From Rhodopseudomonas faecalis (GTDB taxonomy: Bacteria > Pseudomonadota > Alphaproteobacteria > Rhizobiales > Xanthobacteraceae), in NCBI RefSeq assembly GCF_003217325.1, contig NZ_QJTI01000017.1, forward strand, positions 24,332 through 88,331: 64,000 nt of DNA, in the 5' to 3' direction. Under the pieces are notes generated by a model. It ran no database searches and was not told where the DNA came from. It saw only the letters and a program-made list of their open reading frames with translations. Shown here piece after piece: positions 56,104 through 64,000 of this stretch. Every line of letters starts with the position of its first letter. The stretch's first letter is position 1. Both the position numbers and the translations under genes were made by a program.

Positions 56104-57009
56104 ATGGTACAACCTATTTCGAATGTTCTGCGTGAACGAGCCGTGGCGGAGGTGTCGTCCGGAGAGAGCTACCGGGTCGTTGCAGCGCGGTTTGGCGAGG
56201 CGGTGTCGTAGGCCGTGAAGTGGCGCCAGCGCTATCTTGCGACAGGATCGGTGGCGACGGGAAAGATGGGCGGACATCGCAAGCCGGTCTTGGCGCCGCA
56301 TCGGGCGATCATCGTGGAGAGGATCAGGCAGACGCCACATCTGACACTGCACGGGCTGAGGACGAACTGGCCGCACGAGGCGTGAAGGTCTGAGCTTCAA
56401 GAAACGCTGTTTGCCCTTGAGCAGGGCCGCGCCGATGTCGCAAGGCGGCGGCAACGCTGGCGCAGCTTGCAGGGTCGGCTCGATCCCAGCCGACTGGTGT
56501 TTATCGACGAGACCTGGATCAAGACCAACATGGCGCCGCTGCGCGGCTGGGGCGGCAAGGGCGAGCGGCTGCGCGCCTATGCACCGCATGGCCATTGGCG
56601 AACGCTGACGTTCCTGGGTGCCCTGCGCTGCGACCGCCTCACGGCGCCTTGCGTGTTAGACGGCCCGATCAACGGCGAGAGCTTCCGCGCCTACGTCGAA
56701 CAGCAACTCGTGCGCGTGCTACGGCCGGGCAACATCGTCGTCATGGACAATCTCGGCAGCCACAAGTCGCCGGCCGTCCGTCAAATGATCCGATGAGCCG
56801 ACGCCAGGCTATGGTATCTGCCGCCGTATTCGCCCGATCTCACCCCAATCGAGCAGGTGTTCGCCAAGATCAAGCGCTGGATGCGCATCGCCCAGAAGCG
56901 CACCATCGACGCAGCCTGCGACCACATAGGCCGCCTCGTCCGAAACATCCCACCCGACGAATGCAGCAACTATCTCATCAACGCAGGATACGCTTCCGTC
57001 AAAACATGA
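56104..57009 (+). pseudogene. IS630-family transposase remnant
   Basis: Reading from ATG 56104 gives the helix-turn-helix part ('ESYRVVAARFGEAVS'), an in-frame stop (56209-56211), more similarity, a stop and internal deletion around 56382-56400, then the catalytic core 'LVFIDETWIKTNMAPLRGWG' and 'NIVVMDNLGSHKSPAV', a stop at 56794-56796 and the end 'YSPDLTPIEQVFAKIKRWMR'. The DDE residues are present, but three stops and a deletion make it inactive. Confidence 0.88.
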
Positions 57010-57160
57010 AACGATCTAATTTGTGCGTCAACATTCAAGGTGCTCGTGGCGCCGCCGGTAATTTGTTTGGCTGAATTTTAGTTGTTCAAGGCAGACTGCC
57101 GCCAAGGCACCTGCTATCTCAGCAACAGCGCCCAGGAGCAATACAGACTGTCTGCGCAGT

Positions 57161-57628
57161 CTAAACGTTGAGCTGAGCGCGGCCATAGATCTGGTCGGCG
57201 CGGGTCTCGAACGCCGCGGCGAATTTGTGAAAGGCCGCGTCGAACATCGTGCCCATCAGCATTGCCAGCATCTTGTTGCGGAATTCGTAGGCCAGGAAGA
57301 AGCCGACGTCGCAGGCATCGTCGCCGCGCGCTTCAAAGGTCCAGCGGTTCTGCAGATGGCTGAACGGCCCGCGCAGATATTCGACCATGATCTTCTGGTT
57401 GGCGCGATCGAGCGTCACCCGGCTGGTAAAGCTCTCGCGCACCATCTTGAACGCCACGGTCATGTCGGCGGTCAGCACTTCGCAGCCATCGGCGCGCACC
57501 GTGCGATGATTGATGCGCAGCGCCGAACACAGCGGCACGAATTCCGGATAGCGCTCGATATCGGCGACCAGTTCGAACATCTCGCTGGCGCTGTGGCGAA
57601 CGCGGCGCTTGCTTTGAAATTGCGGCAT
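57161..57628 (-). CDS. Coq10/RatA-type START-domain protein
   Basis: The 155-residue protein begins MPQFQSKRRVRHSASEMFEL. It belongs to the SRPBCC (START-like) fold family of Coq10 and RatA: 'LVADIERYPEFVPLCSAL', 'SFTSRVTLD' and 'FFLAYEFRNKMLAMLMGTMF'. The role is thought to be binding ubiquinone or its precursors for transport in the membrane. The ATG at 57628 is favoured by the family N-terminus. It lies 10 bases after lipA and is probably in its operon. Confidence 0.9.
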   Translation of the reverse strand: MPQFQSKRRVRHSASEMFELVADIERYPEFVPLCSALRINHRTVRADGCEVLTADMTVAFKMVRESFTSRVTLDRANQKIMVEYLRGPFSHLQNRWTFEARGDDACDVGFFLAYEFRNKMLAMLMGTMFDAAFHKFAAAFETRADQIYGRAQLNV

Positions 57629-57638
57629 GGAGTGTGAC

Positions 57639-58598
57639 TCAGCGGGCCAGCGCGGCGCGCGCTGCCCGTAGTTTGGCAAAATCCTCGCCGGCGTGATGCG
57701 ATGACCGGGTCATCGGACTGGCCGACACCATCAAAAAGCCCTTGGCCGAGGCAATGTCCTTGTAGCCGACAAACTCCTCGGGCGGCACATAGCGCATTAC
57801 CGGATGGTGTTTGAGAGTCGGCTGCAAATACTGACCGATGGTGAGAAAATCGACATCGGCGCTGCGCAGGTCATCCATCACCTGCAGCACTTCGTTGCGC
57901 TCCTCGCCGAGCCCGACCATGATCCCCGACTTGGTGAACATCGTCGGGTCCAGTTCCTTGACGCGCTGCAACAGCCGCACCGAATGGAAGTAGCGCGCAC
58001 CGGGGCGCACTTCGAGATAGCGCGCCGGCACGGTTTCCAGATTGTGGTTGAACACGTCCGGCTTGGCCGCGACCACGATTTCGAGCGCGCCATCTTTGCG
58101 CAGGAAATCCGGGGTCAGCACCTCGATGGTGGTGTCCGGGCAGCGCGCGCGCACCGCAGCAATGGTGGCGGCGATATGGGCCGCGCCGCCATCGGCGAGA
58201 TCGTCGCGATCAACGGACGTCAGCACGATATGCGACAGGCCGAGCTTGGCGGTGGCCTCCGCGACATTGTCCGGCTCGGAGCGATCGAGCGCCGCCGGCA
58301 GCCCGGTCTTGACGTTGCAGAACGCACAGGCGCGCGTGCAGGTGTCGCCCATGATCATGAAAGTGGCGTGCTTCTTGTCCCAGCACTCGCCGATATTCGG
58401 GCAGCCGGCCTCCTCGCACACCGTATGCAGGCCGTTTTGCCTGACGATATTGCGTGTGTCGGCATAGCCGCGCGAGGTCGGGGCGCGCACCCTGATCCAG
58501 TCCGGCTTTTTCGGCGATGGCGCGTCAGGGCGCGCCGCCTTTTCCGGGTGGCGCGGCCGGATCGGCTGATCGGAAACGGTATCGATGACGACAACCAT
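57639..58598 (-). CDS. lipA: Lipoyl synthase
   Basis: The 319-residue radical-SAM enzyme inserts two sulfurs into octanoyl-carrier proteins. It carries both cluster motifs: the auxiliary '[12 protein letters not shown]' and the radical-SAM 'CTRACAFC'. Other signatures are '[10 protein letters not shown]' and 'GLGE' and the C-terminal 'SSHHAGEDF' with the Ser ligand of the auxiliary cluster in the 'RSSHH' region. Length is typical. Confidence 0.97.
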   Translation of the reverse strand: MVVVIDTVSDQPIRPRHPEKAARPDAPSPKKPDWIRVRAPTSRGYADTRNIVRQNGLHTVCEEAGCPNIGECWDKKHATFMIMGDTCTRACAFCNVKTGLPAALDRSEPDNVAEATAKLGLSHIVLTSVDRDDLADGGAAHIAATIAAVRARCPDTTIEVLTPDFLRKDGALEIVVAAKPDVFNHNLETVPARYLEVRPGARYFHSVRLLQRVKELDPTMFTKSGIMVGLGEERNEVLQVMDDLRSADVDFLTIGQYLQPTLKHHPVMRYVPPEEFVGYKDIASAKGFLMVSASPMTRSSHHAGEDFAKLRAARAALAR

Positions 58599-58743
58599 GG
58601 CACGTCCGCTTGTAAGACACCCCTACCTAATCTGCCGGTCCCGGTCCCGCAACCCGGCGACTTGCTGGACCCCCACCATTCCAATAATGCTCGCGAATGA
58701 TGCAATCCGCCATCGTGCCGGGGTTTTGACGCCGTAGCCAGCC

Positions 58744-59364
58744 ATGGTCCGCACCGCTCTTGCCGCCAATGCCCTGCCCGCCAAGCTCGGCCGCCCGATC
58801 GGGCGCGGCTTTTTCGACCGCAGCGTGCACGACATCGCGCCGGAGTTGATCGGCGCCGTTTTGCTGGTGGACGGTACCGGCGGCGTGATCGTCGAGGTCG
58901 AGGCCTATCACCACAACGATCCGGCGGCGCATTCCTACCGCGGCGAAACCGCGCGCAACGCGGCGATGTTCGGCCCGCCCGGCCACGCCTATGTCTACCG
59001 CTCCTATGGCATGCACTGGTGTCTGAATTTCGTGTGCGAGGCCGAAGGTTCGGCGAGCGCGGTGCTGATCCGGGCGCTGCAACCAAGCCATGGCCTCGAT
59101 GCGATGGCGGCGCGGCGCGGGCTCGAGGAACCGCGGCAATTATGTTCGGGGCCGGGTAAGCTGGCGCAGGCGCTCGGCATCACGCTGGCGCATAATTGCC
59201 TACCGCTCGACCGGCCGCCATTTGCGCTTTATCGCCGGGTCACCGCGCCTGAGATCGTCACCGGCCCGCGGATCGGCATCACCAAGGCCGCCGAACTGCC
59301 GTGGCGTTACGCGCTGCGCCAGTCGCCTTTTGTCAGCAAGCCGTTCCCGGACAAGTCGCGCTAA
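58744..59364 (+). CDS. mpg: 3-methyladenine DNA glycosylase (AAG family)
   Basis: The 206-residue base-excision enzyme removes alkylated purines. Family blocks: '[20 protein letters not shown]', '[20 protein letters not shown]' with the catalytic Glu, and '[20 protein letters not shown]'. It ends '[11 protein letters not shown]', close to the usual end. It is divergent from lipA. Confidence 0.95.
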   Translation: MVRTALAANALPAKLGRPIGRGFFDRSVHDIAPELIGAVLLVDGTGGVIVEVEAYHHNDPAAHSYRGETARNAAMFGPPGHAYVYRSYGMHWCLNFVCEAEGSASAVLIRALQPSHGLDAMAARRGLEEPRQLCSGPGKLAQALGITLAHNCLPLDRPPFALYRRVTAPEIVTGPRIGITKAAELPWRYALRQSPFVSKPFPDKSR

Positions 59365-59424
59365 CGGCTGCGGCCAGGAGTGCGTAGCTCTCCGCTGAGC
59401 CGCTCCGCTCACGGATAACGTTGT

Positions 59425-59452
59425 CCTTGCGAGCGCAGCGAAGCAATCCAGC
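59425..59452. repeat. Dispersed intergenic repeat (TTGCGAGCGCAGCGAAGCAA type)
   Basis: CCTTGCGAGCGCAGCGAAGCAATCC, a short repeat widely scattered between genes in this and related groups. It lies between the convergent mpg and valS genes. Confidence 0.7.
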
Positions 59453-59531
59453 GTCGTGCGCAGGCGTATCGTGGAACGGCTCGGTCACCGCGTTGTCGGA
59501 GACGGTGACCGAGACGTGGTCGAGTAATCGA

Positions 59532-62390
59532 TCAGCCGGCGTTGCTCAGCCGCTCGAGCGCTTCGAGGATCTTTTCCTTGCGCGCGACCGCCGCCTCGCG
59601 CTTCTCTTTTTCTTCCTCGACGATCTCTTCCGGCGCGTTGGCGACGAACTTCTCGTTCGACAGTTTGGCGTCGACGCGCTTGATGTCGGCCTCGGCCTTG
59701 CCGAGCTCCTTGTCGAGCCGCGCCTTCTCGGCCGCCAGATCGATCACGCCCTTGAGCGGCAGCGCCGCGACCTCGCCGCGCACCAGAAGCTGCACCGCGC
59801 CCTGCGGCGCCGCGTCGGCAAACGAGATCTCGCCAAGCCGCGCCAGGCGCTTGATGACATCGCTCCAGCGCGCCGCGCGCTCGCGCGTCTCCGGCGAAGC
59901 ACCGGCCAGCACCAGCGGCGTCAGCGTCGCGGGCGTGATGTTCATCTCGGCGCGCACCGAGCGGATCGCGGTGACGAGATCGACCACCCAGCCGATCTCG
60001 GCTTCCGCGGCGGGATCGCTGAATTCCGGCTCGTGCTCCGGCTGCAGGATCACCGGCGGCACCATCGGATCGGTGAGCACCGGGCTTGCGAACACTTCGG
60101 CGCTCAGCTCGGCCTTGCGCGACCACGGCTCGAGCGTCAGCAGCCCGTCGCGCTTAGCGGTCACCGCCCACAATTCTTCGGTGATGAAAGGCATGAACGG
60201 ATGCAGCAGTTTGAGAATCTCATCGCGCGCCCAGGCGACCATGGCGCGGGTCTCGGCCTTGGCCTCGCCGTCCTCGCCGGTCAGGACCGGCTTGGCGAGT
60301 TCGAGATACCAGTCGCAATACACGTTCCAGACGAAGCGATAGGCAGCGCCCGCGGCATCGTTGAAGCGATAGGCTTCGATCGCCTCGGTCACTTCGCGCA
60401 CCGCGCGCACGGTCTCGTGCGCGATCCAGCGATTCAGCGTCTGCTTGGCCGCGGTCGGATCAAAACCGTCCGGCAGCGCGCACTGATTCATTTCGGCGAA
60501 CCGGCAGGCGTTCCACAGCTTGGTCGCGAAATTGCGATAGCCCTCGACGCGGCTGGTGGCGAGCTTGATGTCGCGGCCCTGCGCCGCCATCGCGGTCAGC
60601 GTGAACCGCAGCGCGTCGGCGCCGTATTCGTCGATCAGATGCAGCGGGTCGATGACGTTGCCCTTCGACTTCGACATCTTGGCGCCCTTCTCGTCGCGGA
60701 CGAGCGCATGGATGTAGACGGTCGGGAACGGCACGTCCTCCATGAAGTGCAGGCCCATCATCATCATCCGGGCGACCCAGAAGAAGATGATGTCGAAGCC
60801 GGTGACCAGCACATTGGTCGGGTAGTAACGCTTGACGTCGGTGTCGTCGTCCGGCCAGCCGAGCGTCGAGAACGGCCACAGCGCCGACGAGAACCAGGTG
60901 TCGAGCACGTCTTCATCGCGGGTGATGAAGCCCTCGCGCTTGGCGGGGTCTTCCGCCATGTCGTGCGCCTGCTCCGGCGTCAGCACTTCCTGCTCGACAT
61001 AGTAGCCGAGCGCGTTGCCGACCGCCTCTTCCTCGGTCTCGGCGACGAACACCTTGCCGTCCGGCCCATACCAGGCCGGGATCTGGTGGCCCCACCACAA
61101 TTGCCGCGAGATACACCAGGGCTGGATGTTCTCCATCCATTCAAAATAGGTCTTTTCCCAGTTCTTCGGCACGAAGGTGGTATCGCCGTTGCGCACGGCG
61201 GCGATCGCCGGCTGCGCCAGCGTCGCGGCGTCGACATACCATTGGTCCGTCAAGAACGGCTCGATCACCACACCGGAACGGTCGCCATGCGGGACCATGT
61301 GGGTGTTCGGTTCGATCTTCTCCAAGAAGCCGAATTCTTCCAGCCGCGCCACGATCAGCTTGCGCGCGGCAAAGCGCTCCATGCCTTCGAGTTCTTCGGC
61401 GAATTCGCGCGCGCCTTCCGGCAGGCCGTGCAGATAGGCGCTGTTATCGGCCAGCGACAATTTCGCCTCGATATCGAGCACGCTGATCTGCGGCAGGCTA
61501 TGGCGGCGGCCAACTTCAAAGTCGTTGAAGTCATGCGCCGGGGTGATCTTGACCGCGCCAGAACCCTTTTCGGGATCGGAATAGTCGTCGGCGACGATCG
61601 GAATCCGGCGGCCAACCAGCGGCAGGATCACATGACGGCCGACCAGATGGGTGTAGCGCTCATCTTCCGGGTTCACCGCAACCGCGGTGTCGCCGAGCAT
61701 GGTTTCCGGGCGCGTGGTCGCGACCACGATGAAGGTCGAAGGATCATTGGGATCGAAGCTGACGCCTTCCAGCGGATAGCGCAGGTGCCAGAGATTGCCC
61801 TTGACCTCGACCTGCTGCACTTCGAGGTCGGAGATCGCGGTGAGCAGCTTCGGGTCCCAGTTCACGAGCCGCTTGGCCTTGTAGATCAGGCCCTCGCGAT
61901 GCAGCTGCACGAACACCTTGATGACGGCGCGCGACAGCCCCTCGTCCATGGTGAAGCGCTCGCGCGACCAGTCGCACGACGCACCGAGGCGCTTGAGCTG
62001 ATTGATGATGATGCCGCCGCTCTCGGCCTTCCACTGCCAGACCCGCTCCAGGAATTTCTCGCGGCCCATGTCGCGGCGGCCGGGCTCCTTGCGCTCCATC
62101 AGTTGCCGTTCCACCACCATCTGGGTGGCGATGCCGGCGTGGTCAGTGCCCGGCTGCCACAGCACGTCGCGGCCGCGCATGCGCTCGAACCGGCACAGGA
62201 TGTCCTGCAGCGTGTTGTTGAGGGCGTGGCCCATATGCAGCGAGCCGGTGACATTCGGCGGTGGGATCACGATGGCGTAAGGCGCAGCGTCGCGGCGGTC
62301 GGGCCGGCCGGCCTTGAAGGCGCCTTCGGCCTCCCAGGCTTGCGCAATACGGCCTTCGATCTCGGCGGGTTGGTAGGTTTTTTCGATCAT
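59532..62390 (-). CDS. valS: Valyl-tRNA synthetase
   Basis: The 952-residue class I synthetase begins [20 protein letters not shown]. It has the HIGH motif as '[13 protein letters not shown]' (about 50), the editing domain with '[15 protein letters not shown]', KMSKS as '[14 protein letters not shown]' (about 570), an anticodon-binding domain, and the C-terminal coiled coil that marks ValRS ('[20 protein letters not shown]'). The ATG at 62390 fits the family start; the upstream in-frame part is intergenic repeat DNA. Confidence 0.98.
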   Translation of the reverse strand: MIEKTYQPAEIEGRIAQAWEAEGAFKAGRPDRRDAAPYAIVIPPPNVTGSLHMGHALNNTLQDILCRFERMRGRDVLWQPGTDHAGIATQMVVERQLMERKEPGRRDMGREKFLERVWQWKAESGGIIINQLKRLGASCDWSRERFTMDEGLSRAVIKVFVQLHREGLIYKAKRLVNWDPKLLTAISDLEVQQVEVKGNLWHLRYPLEGVSFDPNDPSTFIVVATTRPETMLGDTAVAVNPEDERYTHLVGRHVILPLVGRRIPIVADDYSDPEKGSGAVKITPAHDFNDFEVGRRHSLPQISVLDIEAKLSLADNSAYLHGLPEGAREFAEELEGMERFAARKLIVARLEEFGFLEKIEPNTHMVPHGDRSGVVIEPFLTDQWYVDAATLAQPAIAAVRNGDTTFVPKNWEKTYFEWMENIQPWCISRQLWWGHQIPAWYGPDGKVFVAETEEEAVGNALGYYVEQEVLTPEQAHDMAEDPAKREGFITRDEDVLDTWFSSALWPFSTLGWPDDDTDVKRYYPTNVLVTGFDIIFFWVARMMMMGLHFMEDVPFPTVYIHALVRDEKGAKMSKSKGNVIDPLHLIDEYGADALRFTLTAMAAQGRDIKLATSRVEGYRNFATKLWNACRFAEMNQCALPDGFDPTAAKQTLNRWIAHETVRAVREVTEAIEAYRFNDAAGAAYRFVWNVYCDWYLELAKPVLTGEDGEAKAETRAMVAWARDEILKLLHPFMPFITEELWAVTAKRDGLLTLEPWSRKAELSAEVFASPVLTDPMVPPVILQPEHEPEFSDPAAEAEIGWVVDLVTAIRSVRAEMNITPATLTPLVLAGASPETRERAARWSDVIKRLARLGEISFADAAPQGAVQLLVRGEVAALPLKGVIDLAAEKARLDKELGKAEADIKRVDAKLSNEKFVANAPEEIVEEEKEKREAAVARKEKILEALERLSNAG

Positions 62391-62449
62391 GGCGGGGTCG
62401 ATTCTGCTGGCGCCGGCTGGCTGGAAAAGCGTCGGACGCGGCCGTTGGA

Positions 62450-62493
62450 GCGTTTTCGAGCGAATTGGAGTCCGGTTCGCGTCAAGAAAACGC
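62450..62493. repeat. Dispersed 44-bp repeat, GCGTTTTC...GAAAACGC (copy 2)
   Basis: Same ends and the same 'CCGGTTCGCGTCAAGAAAAC' core as 34014-34057, just upstream of valS. Confidence 0.8.
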
Positions 62494-62514
62494 GACAAAA
62501 CAATAGCTGAAGCT

Positions 62515-62539
62515 GCGGTCCTGATTCCGTCAAAACCGC
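62515..62539. repeat. Small hairpin repeat, GCGGTCCTGA...TCAAAACCGC (copy 3)
   Basis: 10-base arms with a mismatch, same family as 34226-34248, 21 bases from the 44-bp repeat. Confidence 0.65.
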
Positions 62540-62652
62540 ACCGGCTCTAAAAAGCTTCCGCAGACGAGCAAGTCAACCGCAAGCCGGGCCATGGCATGAA
62601 CGGGGTCATGGCCCGGGCGGCAATTCTCGTGAAATTGAAGCGTGATGGCGGC

Positions 62653-63468
62653 TCAGCGGCCGCGCGACACCCGCTCGATCTCGGCCCGGACGATCCGCTC
62701 CACCATCTGCGGCAGATTGTCGTCCAGCCAGGATTTCAGCATCGGCCGCAGCATCTCTTTGACCAGGTCTTCGAGCGTGCGGGCGTTGTTGCTGAGCACG
62801 GTATGCGCCAGCGAGTTGAACGCGGAGTCGACCGCGGCGACCGTGGCGCGCGACAGGATCGGTGCCTCCATCGGGGTATCGACCGGCGCAGACGCGGCCC
62901 GCTCGGCAGCGGGCGCGACCCAGCTCGGGGCCGGCGGCGGCGGAGGCGGCTCCTTCTTGACGCTTTCGCACACCGCTTCGGCGAACTCGACGTCATTGTC
63001 GGCATCGACCTGGAACGCCGACGGCGCGGCCGGCGCCGGATCAGGCAGCGCCATCTCGTCGGTGAGCTCGAACACCTCTTCCTCTTCAACAACCGGCGGC
63101 GGTTCGGGCGCGGCCATCCGCGGCGGCGGGCGCACCTCTTCCTCAGCGGTTACCTCGTCGAGACCGGCGAGCAGCGCGTCGATATCGTCCTGGCTGTTGC
63201 TCTCTGCGGCCGACGGCGCGGGAGGTGGAGCGACAGGCTTAGCGGGCGCAGCCGTGGTGTTACTCATGGCAGGAGCCTTTGCCGCCGGAGCAGCGGCCTT
63301 TGCGGGTTCCGGTTTGGGAGCGGCGGCGGCGGCCGGAGCAGGCGCTGGTGCCGGCGCCGGTGCGGGCGCAGCAGCGGCTGGCTTGGCTTCATCATCCGCA
63401 ATAATGCGCCGGATCGACGCCAGAATCTCCTCCATCGAGGGCTCTTGAACCTTTGCAGGCTGCGTCAT
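62653..63468 (-). CDS. popZ: PopZ-like polar organising protein (DUF2497)
   Basis: The 271-residue product begins MTQPAKVQEPSMEEILASIR. It has the short N-terminal helix 'MEEILASIRRIIADD', a long Ala/Pro/Glu-rich disordered middle, and the C-terminal DUF2497 helices ('TLEDLVKEMLRPMLKSWLDD', 'LPQMVERIVRAEIERVSR'). This is the layout of PopZ, which self-assembles at cell poles and anchors ParB/centromere complexes. The middle is longer than in Caulobacter PopZ (177 aa). It lies between tolC and valS as in related genomes. Confidence 0.88.
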   Translation of the reverse strand: MTQPAKVQEPSMEEILASIRRIIADDEAKPAAAAPAPAPAPAPAPAAAAAPKPEPAKAAAPAAKAPAMSNTTAAPAKPVAPPPAPSAAESNSQDDIDALLAGLDEVTAEEEVRPPPRMAAPEPPPVVEEEEVFELTDEMALPDPAPAAPSAFQVDADNDVEFAEAVCESVKKEPPPPPPAPSWVAPAAERAASAPVDTPMEAPILSRATVAAVDSAFNSLAHTVLSNNARTLEDLVKEMLRPMLKSWLDDNLPQMVERIVRAEIERVSRGR

Positions 63469-63859
63469 CTCCCACTCCACATCGTCAACGCACTAGGTCT
63501 ACACCAAAGCGACACAGGTGTGCTCATTCCGGATTCGAGACACCAGATTTTCACGGCGCAAACCTGACTTGTCCCCAGATCAAAAGGTTCGGGCTTTTGG
63601 TTCAAGCTGGTAGTTACCCTGGGCTACGCCTCGAGCAGTCAAATGCCTGCTCGAATCGTCGGCCGCTTCTACACCGAACGGTAAGCCACGGTAGGATTTC
63701 ATTGCAAGACGCGCCCTGCACTGAGCCCAGGCGGCGGCGTGTTGTCAGCAACGATCAAGATCGTCAGCAGAACAACCGGGTTAGGCCGATCAGATCGGTC
63801 CTGATACCATGATCAGAACCGCCCGTTTGGTCGTCTCGGGCTTAAGGACCGAATAGGTC
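63469..63859. other. Intergenic region between tolC and popZ
   Basis: 391 bases with no gene. It holds a copy of the small hairpin repeat (63796-63821) right after the tolC stop and presumably the popZ promoter. Confidence 0.5.
63796..63821. repeat. Small hairpin repeat, CGGTCCTGAT...ATCAGAACCG (copy 4)
   Basis: 10-base arms with one G-T type mismatch (C in place of T) and a 6-base loop, 39 bases past the tolC stop. Same family as 34226-34248. Confidence 0.75.
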
Positions 63860-64000
63860 TCAGCGCCCGTCGGGAGTGCGGACGCCGATCCAGCTGTCGC
63901 GCACTTGATGATAATGCACGCTCGGGTCATAGACCGTGGTGCTCAGCTTCAGCACCTGCGGCGACAGCCGGCCGACCGCGCTCAGCACCGAATACGACGC
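63860..64000 (-). CDS. tolC: TolC-family outer-membrane channel, C-terminal end (partial)
   Basis: The last 46 codons before a TGA at 63860-63862 read 'ASYSVLSAVGRLSPQVLKLS ... YDPSVHYHQVRDSWIGVRTPDGR', the typical C-terminus of type I secretion TolC proteins in this group. The rest lies beyond the right edge. It could serve as the outer-membrane partner of the HlyB/HlyD exporter at the left end of the window. Confidence 0.85.
   Translation of the reverse strand, partial: ASYSVLSAVGRLSPQVLKLSTTVYDPSVHYHQVRDSWIGVRTPDGR

Noticed and set aside
59421..62510. Very long open frame on the + strand opposite valS
   Set aside because: It is the antisense shadow of a high-GC gene whose codon third positions are G/C. 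valS on the other strand has full motifs; the + frame has none and is rich in Arg, His and Ala.

Overview
The window looks like the chromosome of a high-GC alphaproteobacterium of the Bradyrhizobium / Rhodopseudomonas / Nitrobacter group. The evidence is the gene order dusB(nifR3)-ntrB-ntrC-ntrY-ntrX-dat-hfq-hflX and valS-popZ(DUF2497)-tolC, a GyrA with an acidic tail, and several small intergenic repeats of the kind scattered through genomes of this group. No tRNA, rRNA or CRISPR array was recognised.

The layout has three parts. (A) 1-5.3 kb holds a type I secretion operon on the minus strand: a small exported protein, an HlyB-type ABC exporter, an HlyD adaptor, an HlyC-type toxin-activating lysine acyltransferase and a DUF4261-like protein. 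No RTX toxin is visible. (B) 5.4-33.9 kb is an accessory island of mobile elements and conflict-type genes. It contains IS3-family wrecks, a complete ABC-three-component (ABC-3C) system, and a metallophosphatase gene split by a 7,774-bp IS1595-family transposon with 25-bp inverted repeats and an 8-bp target duplication. Next come a TrlF-type PHP/ABC ATPase, a cassette of TnsA-like endonuclease + small protein + soluble FtsH-like protease, and a Tn7-like tnsA-tnsB-tnsC-tniQ module. (C) 34-64 kb is conserved chromosome: queA-tgt, two cyclophilins, coaD, gyrA, hfq-hflX, a D-amino acid aminotransferase, the two Ntr pairs, dusB, ispDF, cinA, a coq10-like gene, lipA, mpg, valS, popZ and the end of a tolC. 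It is interrupted only at 54.6-57.1 kb by an AT-richer orphan gene and a dead IS630 element.

The most interesting content is in the island. Two paralogous FtsH-like proteins (AAA+ plus M41 metalloprotease, without membrane segments) lie 9 kb apart in different mobile contexts. One sits inside the IS1595 transposon with a GHKL-ATPase/PD-(D/E)XK fusion protein. The other follows an orphan TnsA-like nuclease and a small protein, directly upstream of the Tn7-like transposition genes. I infer that these are cargo modules, possibly defence systems built around a soluble ATP-dependent protease and a nuclease. I do not recognise either combination as a characterised system. The right edge of the island can be placed between 33,803 and 34,013, because the tniQ terminator lies on one side and chromosome-type repeats on the other. 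The left edge and the Tn7-like transposon ends could not be fixed by eye.
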